Assembly (NCBI GenBank): GCA_964035545.1 | Contig: CAXIUT010000081.1 | Location: 1 to 24,441 of the forward strand | From: Bugula neritina | Taxonomy: Eukaryota > Bryozoa > Gymnolaemata > Cheilostomatida > Bugulidae | Length of the DNA: 24,441 bases | Direction: 5' to 3' | Shown: positions 12,683-21,457 of the stretch, in pieces | Layout of the letters: every line of letters begins with the position of its first letter | How positions within the stretch are numbered: the first letter of the stretch is position 1 | Notes under the pieces: generated by a model | What the model was told of the DNA's origin: nothing | The model's input: only the letters and a program-made list of their open reading frames with translations | The model's database searches: none | Made by a program: the position numbers and the translations under genes

Positions 12683-13302
12683 TCAGGGATTTTGTTTCTG
12701 GATTGGAAGAAAGAGTTTGAACTCTGGGGGAAGTTCTTCTTAACTGTAAAGTCTATCAGAAAAGTAAATTCTTCTGATTCTACAGTTGGCATGAATAGTA
12801 ACTCTTAAAGTCTAAATATAATTGCTTCCATAGGCTCTTCTAGTAAAATCTGATAAATTGAATTGAATCTGATTCCAGCCTTAATCAAGCCTCATAGGCA
12901 TAGTGCAGATGAAGGGTTTAACTCTTGTAGTTGATTGATAGTTGGAGGCTCTAAATCTTCTTCTGACATTTTTATCATCTAAAACCTGAACTTCGAAAGT
13001 AAAGTATTTTTTCAGCTGAATAGATGGGTAAGTACATTTTTAATAATCATGACAAGAAAAGGTAGTTTGATTCCAAGAGTTTAGTTTGGATTTTGAGGAC
13101 AGGTTATGAAGGCAGTGGTTACATTCGTTCCCATGATTTAAAGGACTGATGATTGAATATCTTGATCAGTGAGTCTTTTGATGTGTCCGTTGTGAACTAT
13201 ATTAGGAAGAGGTTTACTTTGTTTTTCCCAGATTTGAAGTGGTTTACTTCCAATACTGTAGAGAATGGAGAGGAAGCCTGATTGATAAGTGTTTTTGAAC
13301 AT
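12683..13302 (-). CDS. CFAP20: CFAP20 (BUG22/GTL3) ciliary protein
   Basis: 192 aa, against 193 in human, and almost identical along its length: [80 protein letters not shown] and [24 protein letters not shown]20 is a doublet-microtubule inner-junction protein needed for cilium stability and beat. Glu in NYIETLR, VLEI and YSEEEL is written as TAG or TAA. There are two introns: a normal 20-nt one at 13016-13035 and a 21-nt one at 13197-13217. The 21-nt intron is a multiple of three and contains no TGA; left in, it would insert seven residues after IWEKQ. Removing it restores the family sequence (WEKQIHNGHIKR), which is why I call it an intron. Confidence 0.97.
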
Positions 13303-13448
13303 TTATGAAACTTCTAAGTTATAAAATTATAAACTTCTCCCGAAGTTTTCTCTACAAATATTCTGATTCCATTGCTACTGAACTTCTCTCATTGCTTCTT
13401 CCAACCTTTATCACTATCATTACAAAATACAGGAAAAATCTATTTGAA

Positions 13449-14708
13449 TCATTTCTCTCTTTAAACTTGATTCCGGCTCTCCATCACTTCATCAATCAGC
13501 TCCATCTCGTCAGAACTCTTCAATCTATCTTCAATCAGATCGTTCACTTATTCAAACTAGACGTTTTACTCGATATTGATCCTGCTTGGTTCTTCGTGTT
13601 AGTTGAAATGGATATCATGGATCTAGTCAGCTTCTAAAGAAAAGGTAAGGTGGTTCGAAGGTTGCTGAACTGAAACTTCTTTTATTCCTACTTTAGGAGA
13701 AAAGATTGGATTATCAAAATTTTAAGGAGGAAAAAGCTCAGCATTATTATACGATTCCATAAGATTGTGGTTCAATGAAAATTCAGTCTTTTAGTTGTTC
13801 TTTAAATCGGTATAGCACTATCTTTCTTCAAAACACTTTTACACAATGATACATCCTCCTATTGGAGAAATATACTCTTACTTGACTGATATTTCTTAAG
13901 ACAAATGCTAGCAATCTTACATATTTTGAACTAAAGATTACTGTTCAGACTTGAATCTTTTCAAAGTAGGATTATGAGTTCTTCTTTCCGTATCTTTGTA
14001 TCGTCTGAAATATTTATTATCTTCGTATTCTTGACTAGATGATAAAAAATATACTTGAACTTAGTGATAAGTGAGAAGATTTAATTGGTTTGCTGTCGGA
14101 TAGCTTCGATATTTGTGTTTTGGATGTTGAGTTTAATGGGTTTGAACTTGGCAAATTCAAAAATGAGAAGAGGAAGATCTAGATAATGAAGAAAAGTACT
14201 CTTTAAAGATTGAATAAATTCTGACTAAGAATTTTACTGTTAGTAGATGTAGCTCATAATGGTAGAAAGAACAGAAGGTTTAATTTATCTCATTTGAGTG
14301 GTACTATTTTTCTATCCAATGATTTTGTTCAACCTTCTGAGACTTCTTCTTAATGTAGAATAGAAATGATTCTTGATATCGTTGTCAGTCCTGAATAGAA
14401 ATAGATAAACCGGCCTTCGAAGAACTTGGAGATATCTTTCCATCGATTCCCATAGTTTTTATGATGTCGAAATAGGAGTTCTTCTTCTCTATCACTCCAG
14501 GGCTATTTATTAACTTCAGGAGAGAGGTGGTTATACCATCTCTATCTGCACTGCTTGCCTGTCCTTCTTTACTGACCGAAATGATCTCTAAGTTTGTATG
14601 CTATCTTGGTCCAATCGTCAATCCCAAATTCTTGAACGAGCTTTACAATGGCTTAATCTTACTAAATTAAAGGAGTATTACCTCAGGAGTCCAGGACTGT
14701 CTACTCAT
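13449..14708 (-). CDS. Two-repeat Myb DNA-binding protein
   Basis: 399 aa with three 20-nt introns (14662-14681, 14391-14410, 14035-14054). The N-terminus starts directly with Myb repeat 1 (SWTPEEDEAIVKLVQEFGID, then TGKQCRERWYNHLSPEVNKE) followed by repeat 2 (PWSDREEELLFRHHKNYGNR, WKDISKFFEGRTDNDIKNHF). The recognition-helix signatures QCRERW and DNDIKNHF are intact, so it should bind DNA and is likely a transcription factor or CDC5/c-Myb type regulator. The Glu of QCRERW and of PEED are TAG/TAA codons. The remaining 280 residues are poorly conserved and acidic towards the C-terminus, with a final helical segment (EENVEFEEVNDLIEDRLKSS). Start chosen as the Met four residues before the first Trp; the next upstream ATG hits TGA at once. 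Confidence 0.92.
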
Positions 14709-15123
14709 TATCTAATAATTATAAATATTAATTATTACTTTACCTTGAAATATCTCTTGATTTCCACATCTTCTTCTTCAATTGAAAAATTCAATCTATT
14801 TAATCCCAAAAAACCATAAAATATGAATTATACTTTCGGTAGATCTCTCAAAAATAAAGCTAGAAATCAAAAGCTTTGATCAACTGTGACTGTTTCACAT
14901 TATCTTTATCAACAATATCATTGCTACCTATCCTAAAAAATCTTCAAAAGGATATAAAAAGTCTAATTATCAAAAATAAGAAGAGCTAAAGTCACACCAA
15001 TTCATCTGGCAGCTTTGGGAAATGAATGGAGAAAGCTGTTAGTCTTTGCTCTATAATATGACGAAAATAAAATTTAATAAGCATAAATAAAATTAGATTT
15101 ATCAACAGTCATAAATAAATTGA
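14709..15123. other. 415-nt gap without a confident gene
   Basis: This is the largest gap between supported genes. On plus, 14890-15123 is open up to a TGA and reads plausibly (KKSSKGYKKSNYQKEEELKS) but has no ATG at its head, and an in-frame TGA at 14887 lies just before it. On minus, ATG 15112 gives about 36 residues before TGA. Neither joins anything through a 20-nt intron that I can find. It presumably holds the Myb promoter and the 3' end of the MFS gene; a small gene cannot be excluded. Confidence 0.4.
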
Positions 15124-16527
15124 TCAAGTCACATAAGTCTTAATTTTAGATTATTTTTACTTATTTTCAACTGTTTTATTCTCTCTCTATGTATACTTTT
15201 CATAAGCTATTTTGAAATTAAAATAACAAACTAAAAATAGCGCTAGAAAAGAAAATCCAAGAAAGATCAGAAGAATTTAGCTATAAGATAGTTTTGAAGA
15301 AAGTATAATTTGAAATATAGGGACAGTAAGTAAAGCTAAATAGGTGACTAATCCTTTATAAGGAATCATTTCGGTTGCCATTTCTAATCCAAATATTTAT
15401 ATAAATCCTGGACCAATAATAGTGACCAATCCTTTATCCATAAAGCTTAACATAAAGTAGAGAATGATTACGTTCCATTTTTATTGACAAAAAAGACCAA
15501 AACATTTAAAAAATATGTCTATTGATAAAATTAAAAAAAGAGTAAATTTGAATCCTTTCAAATCTCCAATAAATCCCCAGAAAGGAGCTCCAATAATAGC
15601 TGCAATTGTTACAGAGATAGCACAAGAAGCTAGATAATGATCATCATTAATAATTGGCATAAAAATAAGTTTCATGTAGAGATTTAGATAGATGACATAC
15701 AACTGAGCACAGAACATCATGCAGAGTAAGATGAGAGATTTTTTATCGAAAAGGACTTAAACAAGTTTTTTTGGTTTATTTTGTTTTAAAGATTATGATT
15801 TTTATGCTACCTTATTGATTTATTCTGTAGCTTATGCAAGTAATTCCATCTAGACTTCTCTTTCAAGGAAGTTATCTTCTTTTTTCTCAATAAGAAATGA
15901 TCCAATAATATAACATAACCCACCTATCATGAATATCATATTGGAGGCTTTAAATACATTTTCTGAGATTTCTTTAGAAAAGAAGGCCTGACCACTGGCA
16001 TCTATGTTTGCTTTTTAGTTATTTGGGTTTACAACAAAAGCAAAAATAAAATTGAAAAGAATTGCGCCAAGTGAAAAGAAAAGAATGGCTGCTCCTGATG
16101 CTTTGTTTAGATGGTTAGGAAATTGTGACCAGAGACAGTTGAGGACAGGAACAGAACTGATAGAAAGACAAGAGACTGGAATCAGAAGATAGCACAAACC
16201 TAAAATGAATGTGGTTAGTTTAATATTTATGACAAAAGGTATTACTGTAAAAATGAATCCACAAGTTCTCACTACTTTTTGATATCCATAAATCTTAGTC
16301 AAAGTTGTAGAAGCTAACATAGCTAAAGCTGAAGGAACAACTACGCATAGGACAATGATTGAGTTAGTGGTTGATGAGATGTTATGTCCTTGGTGATGAA
16401 GATATGAAAAGAAGTAGATATTGATTGTGCCCCAAATTCCAAGATATCCAGTTGCTACTTTGATCAATGCTACTCCTATGAAAGTGAGAAGGGCCGATCG
16501 ATTCGCTTATTTAATCATATCAATCAT
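15124..16527 (-). CDS. Major facilitator superfamily transporter, 467 aa
   Basis: An intronless frame with about 12 hydrophobic segments. The first half (TM1-6) includes RSALLTFIGVALIKVATGYL, SIIVLCVVVPSALAMLASTT and LLIPVSCLSISSVPVLNCLW. Then comes a charged cytoplasmic loop of about 60 residues (IEKKEDNFLEREVEMELLAE), then the second half with SVTIAAIIGAPFWGFIGDLK, matching the conserved loop-8/9 GxxxGxxxDrxG motif of MFS proteins. Length and layout resemble the oxalate/formate-antiporter-like or monocarboxylate-like MFS groups common in ciliates; the substrate cannot be read from the sequence. The C-terminus is short, charged and cytoplasmic (EKYTEREENKTVENKE-like). Start: first Met, just before TM1. 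The stop abuts an open plus-strand frame ending at 15123. Confidence 0.88.
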
Positions 16528-16572
16528 TAGTATTTAAATAGAATATTTATATCCAGGACAAGTTATCGTATA

Positions 16573-17603
16573 TCATTGATAGAAAAGATGTACATAGTTC
16601 TCATCACCTCTATCCATTGATTTTCTCTTATCTTCTTCGTCAAGATAAGCCAACAGCATATGTTTGGGATGCCATCCAAGGACTTCCTGAGGTCCGCTGC
16701 ATTTCACTCTCCAAGCTTGACCTCCTTTTTCCACATTGTAAATATCGATATAAGATCCTTCACTGCTTGTGGCTACATAGCGTCCATTATAACTAAATGA
16801 TACTCTCCTGTAGGCTCCATCTGACTTGTTACTAAAAACTCGCTAGCAGATGACATCTGGGATGTTATGAATTTCAAGCATTGAGTCTTAAGAAGCTGTT
16901 GCGAAGAATTGATTGTCATTGCTGAAGCATATGTCTGATACTCTGGCACAGTGAGTTATTAGAGGTTCAGATATAGGTTAGTAGTTTTAAGTATTGAAAA
17001 GAGATATGGAACCGTTGTTGTTTCTAAGTAAAAGGAAACTTACTCTCCACCTACAAGGAAAAAGACTGAACTCGATCTATCCCAAGCTGATGCACAATAT
17101 TCAAGAGAACTGCTTGATTTTGGAGGGTTAATTGTATGCAATGGAGAACTAGTATTTCTGTAATCGTAGATCATAACTGTATTGTCTTTGTAGATAACTG
17201 ATAGTTTTAGACTTTACATGTTAGGTTCATTGTTCCATGAAAATCTAATCAAATCTTGTTTATTTTTCTTTTATTGCCGAATTGAACTGATTTTGCCATT
17301 TTATCTGATATCCCAAAATTTGATAGCTTCTCTTGAAAGAGATCCAAGTAAATTAGGTGTACCAAATTATAGCCAATCGATGTTAGTGTCATGTCCTCGT
17401 AGTTATCCTGATCTTTCTAATCCAAATTATTATGAAAAGACCCATACTTTGATGGCATTTTATCCAGTAACAAGTAAGTTTCCTACTGAGTTCCAAGTCA
17501 TAGCTGTGGGACACTTTTTATGTCCGGAGTAATGTTTTTCTTTGAAGTTTTTAAAGAGTTCCATGTCTATTAGGTTGAAGCCCTCCTAATTTTGTAGTCG
17601 CAT
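16573..17603 (-). CDS. THOC3: THO complex subunit 3 (THOC3/TEX1), WD40 protein
   Basis: 336 aa (human 351), one 20-nt intron at 17024-17043 (GTAAGTTTCCTTTTACTTAG). WD-type blades are visible in order: YSGHKKCPTAMTWNSVGNLL, VTGENAIKVWVF, LRGHDTNIDWLEFGTPNLLG with AIKFWDIR, IRFSWNNEPN with VMIYDYR, CARVSDICFSNDNQFFATAS, FSYNGRYVATSSEGSYIDIY and LGWHPKHMLLAYLDEEDKRK. The WHPKxxLLAY block followed by an acidic stretch and a final VHLF strand is the THOC3 signature. THO couples transcription to mRNA processing and export through the TREX complex. Start: first Met at 17603; a second Met 13 codons later is possible. Separated from the MFS gene by 45 nt. Confidence 0.85.
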
Positions 17604-17645
17604 ATCAATTAATTAAATATATAAAGATAATGTTTTGATTTTAAA

Positions 17646-18013
17646 TCATAAAAGGGCCAATAATAGCAACAGAGCAAATGATATAATTTTCCATGATTCA
17701 AAAAGATAGCATAGATTTTAATAGCAAAGAGACATACTAAGCCAATAGGCATTGGTTCTTGCAGCTTAATTTTTGCAAATTACCCAGCATGCGTTGTAGT
17801 TTTCTGATTCATTGCATTCTGCTAGGCTATATTATTTGTTTATTACCAGTTTCTCATTATTGCGAAATGATTGAGACAATCTTTTTATTCGCTAATACAG
17901 TTTTGTTATTATATGTTGCAGTTGCTGATTCTGCAGGCGTTGAAATCGTATTGGGTGATGGTATAGACTGAGATAGTTAAGGAAAAGAGAAGCAGAAGGG
18001 TTAGGGTGTTCAT
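17646..18013 (-). CDS. Small Cys-rich secreted or membrane-anchored protein, 115 aa
   Basis: One 20-nt intron (17827-17846). The N-terminus is a clear signal peptide (MNTLTLLLLFSLTISVYTIT). The mature part has about 12 cysteines in 70 residues (NACRISNCNIEEQNCISEEK, then DCLNHFAIMRNCLAECNESE), so several disulfides are likely. It ends with a strongly hydrophobic tail (IISFALLLLLALL) and no charged residue after it: the pattern of a GPI-anchor signal or a tail-anchored single membrane segment. No family recognised; ciliates carry many short Cys-rich surface proteins. The splice is supported because only the spliced frame keeps the Cys pattern and the tail. Confidence 0.72.
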
Positions 18014-18174
18014 TATAATTAATATTTTAATTATCCAGATAAGAATAGATGTAATATTGTATCGAATAAACTTATCATAATATATATCACAGTAAAAAAC
18101 TTATCTATTTTATGATTGATACTACCCTAACAGATCAATTATGATAATATTTATAAACATAGGTTACCTAACTA

Positions 18175-19188
18175 TCAAAATAGCAAATTTTTAACAACAT
18201 CTGCCTATTCTTTTTATTCATCTTTGATTCCTGCTGATGGAACCTAAACTTCTCTTAATTTATTGATAATCTACATTAAATTAATTTTACAATAACTGGG
18301 TAGATGCTTGTGATTTATGGTTTTGTAGTCCATTTCAAAAATTTATCAGCATCTCCCTTCTTATAGGCTTTGATTAGCTCATCTGCCACTTAGCATTCAT
18401 CGGATTAGAGAAAAGCTGGAATTCTTAATAAAATTAGAGATACAAATTTGAAAGTTAGTACATTTCTTTTTAAGCTCGATTGGCTTAGTGTTGAATCAAA
18501 ATCATCAAAATTTTTACTAATCCATTCTGAATAGTATTAAATATACCTGATTGCAGTCTTGTCCATTGAGGTATTTGATCTGATCGAAGTATATTTTCTC
18601 AACTGCTGGAAACAGTTCATTTTCCATATAGACATTTACAATTTGAAAGAAAAGTTATTTTCTCTTAAAACTACTCTACTATTCTAATGCTGACTGGTAT
18701 GCTTCTTGAAGTATTTCTATTCCTTCTTTCATTTTACCTTTAGCTATCATTTATCTTGGTTATTAAGTTAATACTTTGCAACACGACCCAGCATGAGAAG
18801 ACCTTTATCTATCGAATCTGCCATTCTGAAGCTTCTAAGTCCAAGATGTGCAGTTTTTTTGAGTTGTTAAAGACTTGTTTCTGGGAAATGTTTAAGATAG
18901 ATATCCAAAATTTATTAATAATTTCTGGCTAATGCCCAATTGCTGACTAGAATACTAAATACTCAAGCAATTTATCATTGCATATGATGAGTTGTTATAA
19001 AGCTTGGATGGCTTTTTTATATTTTTTTGCAGCAACATAGAGTTTTGCTGAATAGATGTAGTCTTACCAGCTTATGAGAAGTTGGATGCTCCTGAGGTAT
19101 AGTCTTTATTCCATTGGAAGATTCCAGTTGTGAGGTTATCTTATCCTTTTTTGAATTTTTTATCTCCTTGTTTCTAATTCGGGTCCAT
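18175..19188 (-). CDS. NAPG: Gamma-SNAP-like SNARE disassembly adaptor
   Basis: About 299-310 aa, TPR-like helical. The head NLTTGIFQWNKDYTSGASNF then SEAAKLYVAAKKYKKAIQAL matches the gamma-SNAP start, and the tail RIPAFLESDECEVADELIKA, YKKGDADKFLKWTTKPEI matches its IPGF...DC...LLEGYDQQD region. SNAPs recruit NSF to cis-SNARE complexes for disassembly. Four 20-nt introns: 19048-19067, 18943-18962, 18755-18774 and 18271-18290. One further frame join is needed near 18566-18583. A single extra base in the AAA or CC run there would restore FDQINTSMDKTAIRYIEYY; alternatively, GT-AG introns of 28-37 nt just upstream would fit but would delete a good helix. The start codon lies 33 nt from the stop of the upstream gene and 60 nt from the interstitial telomere tract. 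Confidence 0.82.
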
Positions 19189-19221
19189 ATCAAATTAAAT
19201 ATAATCAAATACTCAGAATAA

Positions 19222-20394
19222 TCATAGTTTTTAAAATTCATCCCAGAGGGGTTGGGGTTGGGGTTGGGGTTGGGGTTGGGGTTGGGGTTGGGGTTGGGGT
19301 TGGGTACTTGAATTAAGTTGACTATCAGGGCTAACTTTCTTTACCACATATACAAAATTACCATTCTAATCTTGATCCATTTGACTGTTATCTAATTTTG
19401 ATACGCGACTTTGATTGGCTTTTGGATGTTTTTGGAAACTTGTTATATGGAGATCTAGCTTATCACTGATATTATAACATATATACCTTTAGTCTTGATT
19501 ATCTAGTTTATTGATTGGATCGTTTGCTTCTTCATTTATTTTTTATAGATTGTTTTTCTTAGAACTTGATATTCTTTTAGGTTCGATCATTGATTTTGGA
19601 TGATATGATGGCTATAATCTTTAATTTCGTCTTTTTTTTGGAAATTATTGTGCCTGCTTACCATAGTTATCTATTTTCTTTTTAGGGATCTTTATCATTT
19701 TATAATCTTCATCTTATTCTATCGTTTCTCCTTAATTTATCATTTTTTAGATTTATTCATCAACTTTTCTTTAAAGTCGAGTAACAAGTTATTAGTTTCT
19801 TAGTTTAAATCTCTATATTTTACTTTGAATTGTTAAATATTAAGGTTAATATGTGAGAAAGTCTTTTGGTTGCCAATTTCCTTAAGCTTCCATTGATTTT
19901 CTCAAATGATCCATACTTTTGCCTATTGAATCAATGAAGCTAGAAATTCTCTATATTTTATTAATTCCTGGTTAAGGTCGACTGAAATAATTGGGAACTT
20001 TGAATGGTCCAACTTATTGTTTTATAATTTGTATTTTTTATCTTTTTATGGGAGGAGCAACTATTTTTTTGAAGCTATTTTTTTCTATCTCATACAAATA
20101 TTCTCTCTATATTTCATAAAGTTCTGCTAGACCTAAATAATTATTTATTAACTTTTGACGAGATCATTGAGAAGATTAGTAAGACCTGCCTTATCAAGAG
20201 TATGACTGGTTCTTGTACATCTTACTTCTAGAATTTAATATTTTTCTAAATGAGGTAGTTCTTTGTTAAGATGCTCGCTTAACTCGAGACATTTGAGTTT
20301 TGCTTTTCTTAATTATGTAAGAAGAGTTTCTGGAGTTATGGAATGATGTACTGATTTGTTTGATATCTTTGTCGAGGCGCTTCTGACTCTACAT
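19222..20394 (-). CDS. Coiled-coil protein with telomere-encoded Gln-Pro tail, 376 aa
   Basis: Two introns: 22 nt at 20330-20351 and 20 nt at 20133-20152 (GTTAATAAATAATTATTTAG). After splicing the frame is an exact multiple of three. The N-terminal 110 residues are helical or coiled coil (ELRKAKLKCLELSEHLNKEL, LAELYEIEREYLYEIEKNSF), then KKIVAPPIKREKIQIIKQEV and GPFKVPNYFSRPEPGINKIE, a second coil (RFKLRNEELVTRLERKVDEE), and a basic disordered region. Near the end, after SPDSQLNSST, the frame enters the C4A2 tract and reads (Gln-Pro)9, then LWDEFEKL and TGA. No family recognised. The tail is either a genuine low-complexity PQ segment or the result of a chimeric join; the reading frame, stop and 33-nt spacing to the next gene all fit a real gene. 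Confidence 0.65.
19248..19304. repeat. Interstitial telomeric tract (GGGGTT)9GGG
   Basis: 57 nt of perfect G4T2 repeats on plus, the same orientation as the right chromosome end, flanked on both sides by unique gene sequence. On minus it is in frame with the coding region and reads CAA CCC repeats. The outermost unit on the gene side is ACCCAA rather than CCCCAA. It could be a captured telomere, a healed break, a coding repeat, or an assembly junction where a 19.3 kb chromosome end was joined to another molecule. Confidence 0.95.
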
Positions 20395-20654
20395 TAAAAT
20401 ATAATATCAAAAAACAGCTATTTATCTCAAATATAAGTTTAATATGTCTATAGAATAAATATAATTAGAGTTAAACTCATAAAGTATCAATTTATGAGGC
20501 ATAAATAAAGGACAATAATTTTTTAGTATTTTTATTAATTAATATTTTTTAACTAAAAAAATCTTCTACTATAAAATGATTAAATTAATTGATTTTAAAT
20601 GATGTATTGCTAGTGTGATAGATGATTTTATTATTTTTTATAAATATTGATGGA
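20395..20654. other. AT-rich intergenic stretch, 260 nt
   Basis: No coding frame of note on either strand. Very AT-rich with many TTAATTAA-like words near 20530-20600. It contains the promoter of the 19222-20394 gene by position and the 3' flank of the possible small gene beyond it. Confidence 0.4.
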
Positions 20655-20795
20655 TCATACATTTACTTTATCGATGACTGCTTTAGCCATTTTGAGTGCG
20701 ACTACAATTCCAGCAGCTTTGAATACTCCTTATATAAACTGTTTATTTCTTGCCCAGAAATTACCTCCCTATTTGCCTGAATTTACCATAAACAT
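20655..20795 (-). CDS. Possible 46-aa small protein
   Basis: An ATG-to-TGA frame with natural composition: MFMVNSGKEGGNFWARNKQF then IEGVFKAAGIVVALKMAKAV, one amphipathic or single-pass segment. No family recognised. It is divergent from the plus-strand gene at 20827 with only 31 nt between the starts. The opposite strand here is also open (from ATG 20650) and would add a hydrophobic N-terminus to the 20827 protein; only one reading is likely right, and I favour this one because its composition looks more protein-like. Confidence 0.35.
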
Positions 20796-20826
20796 TGTTG
20801 ATCTATTTTATAAATTAATTATCGTT

Positions 20827-21402
20827 ATGAGTGATAGGTCTACCGATTTGAACCTACTTGAACTATAAGTCTAAAAACTATAAACTAAACTCAACCAACT
20901 CATCGAATAGGAACTCAAAGAAAAGAATTAAAACAAAGAACTCACTAGAAAAATCAATTAACTCAAGAATGGTGATAGGAAAATGAGTAATATGAGAAAA
21001 TAACTAAAGTAAAATCATATGAATAATATGGGATATCTTGAGAAGAAAATTGAAAATCATGAAAATACATTGAGTAAATACAAATCTTTTTATGAGAAAA
21101 TGCAAAAAAAAGCAAATCCTCATTAAAACAATAAATACCATTCTCATCATAACAGTTCAGCTATTTCTAATAAAATAAACAAATTCAAGATAAATCCTGA
21201 TGTCAGTCAGAGCATAGACTCCTTTCAAAGCGCAACTAGTAACAACAACGACCCTCTTAACAAAGAAGTGAATGTGATATATGAGATGGAATGTTAGAAT
21301 TGCGGAGGGGTATTTAAACCATATCGTTATTATAGTCATATCAATCATTGTCAGAAAGTGATTAAAAATGGATAAATGAGTCAGTCTCTACTTATTCAAT
21401 GA
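20827..21402 (+). CDS. Coiled-coil protein with C-terminal zinc knuckle, 191 aa
   Basis: An intronless frame. The first 100 residues are a Lys/Glu coiled coil (LLELEVEKLETKLNQLIEEE, then LKEKNENKELTRKINELK and MGYLEKKIENHENTLSKYKS). A His/Asn/Ser-rich linker follows (NNKYHSHHNSSAISNKINKF). The C-terminus has MECENCGGVFKPYRYYSHIN then HCQKVI: a C-x2-C...H-x3-H-C arrangement like the C2HC zinc fingers of ciliary and centrosomal proteins (zf-C2HC type). The second Glu of MECEN is TAG. An in-frame ATG at 20650 would extend the protein by 59 mostly hydrophobic residues; I chose 20827 because the coiled coil begins there. Function unknown. Confidence 0.72.
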
Positions 21403-21457
21403 TATTTATGCTTATTGATAAAAATTAATACTTGTAAAATCTATTTAATTATAATAT

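Noticed and set aside
13305-13637. 110-residue plus-strand open frame
   Set aside because: Antisense to the C-terminal part of the Myb gene; the minus frame continues unbroken from the Myb repeats.
17218-17532. 104-residue plus-strand open frame
   Set aside because: Antisense to the THOC3 WD40 gene, whose minus-strand reading matches the family blade by blade.
18541-18600. 20-nt GT-AG candidate GTATATTTAATACTATTCAG in gamma-SNAP
   Set aside because: Removing it leads into a frame that loses the conserved IPAF...DEC tail; read as coding it gives RYIEYYSEWISKN, which continues correctly.
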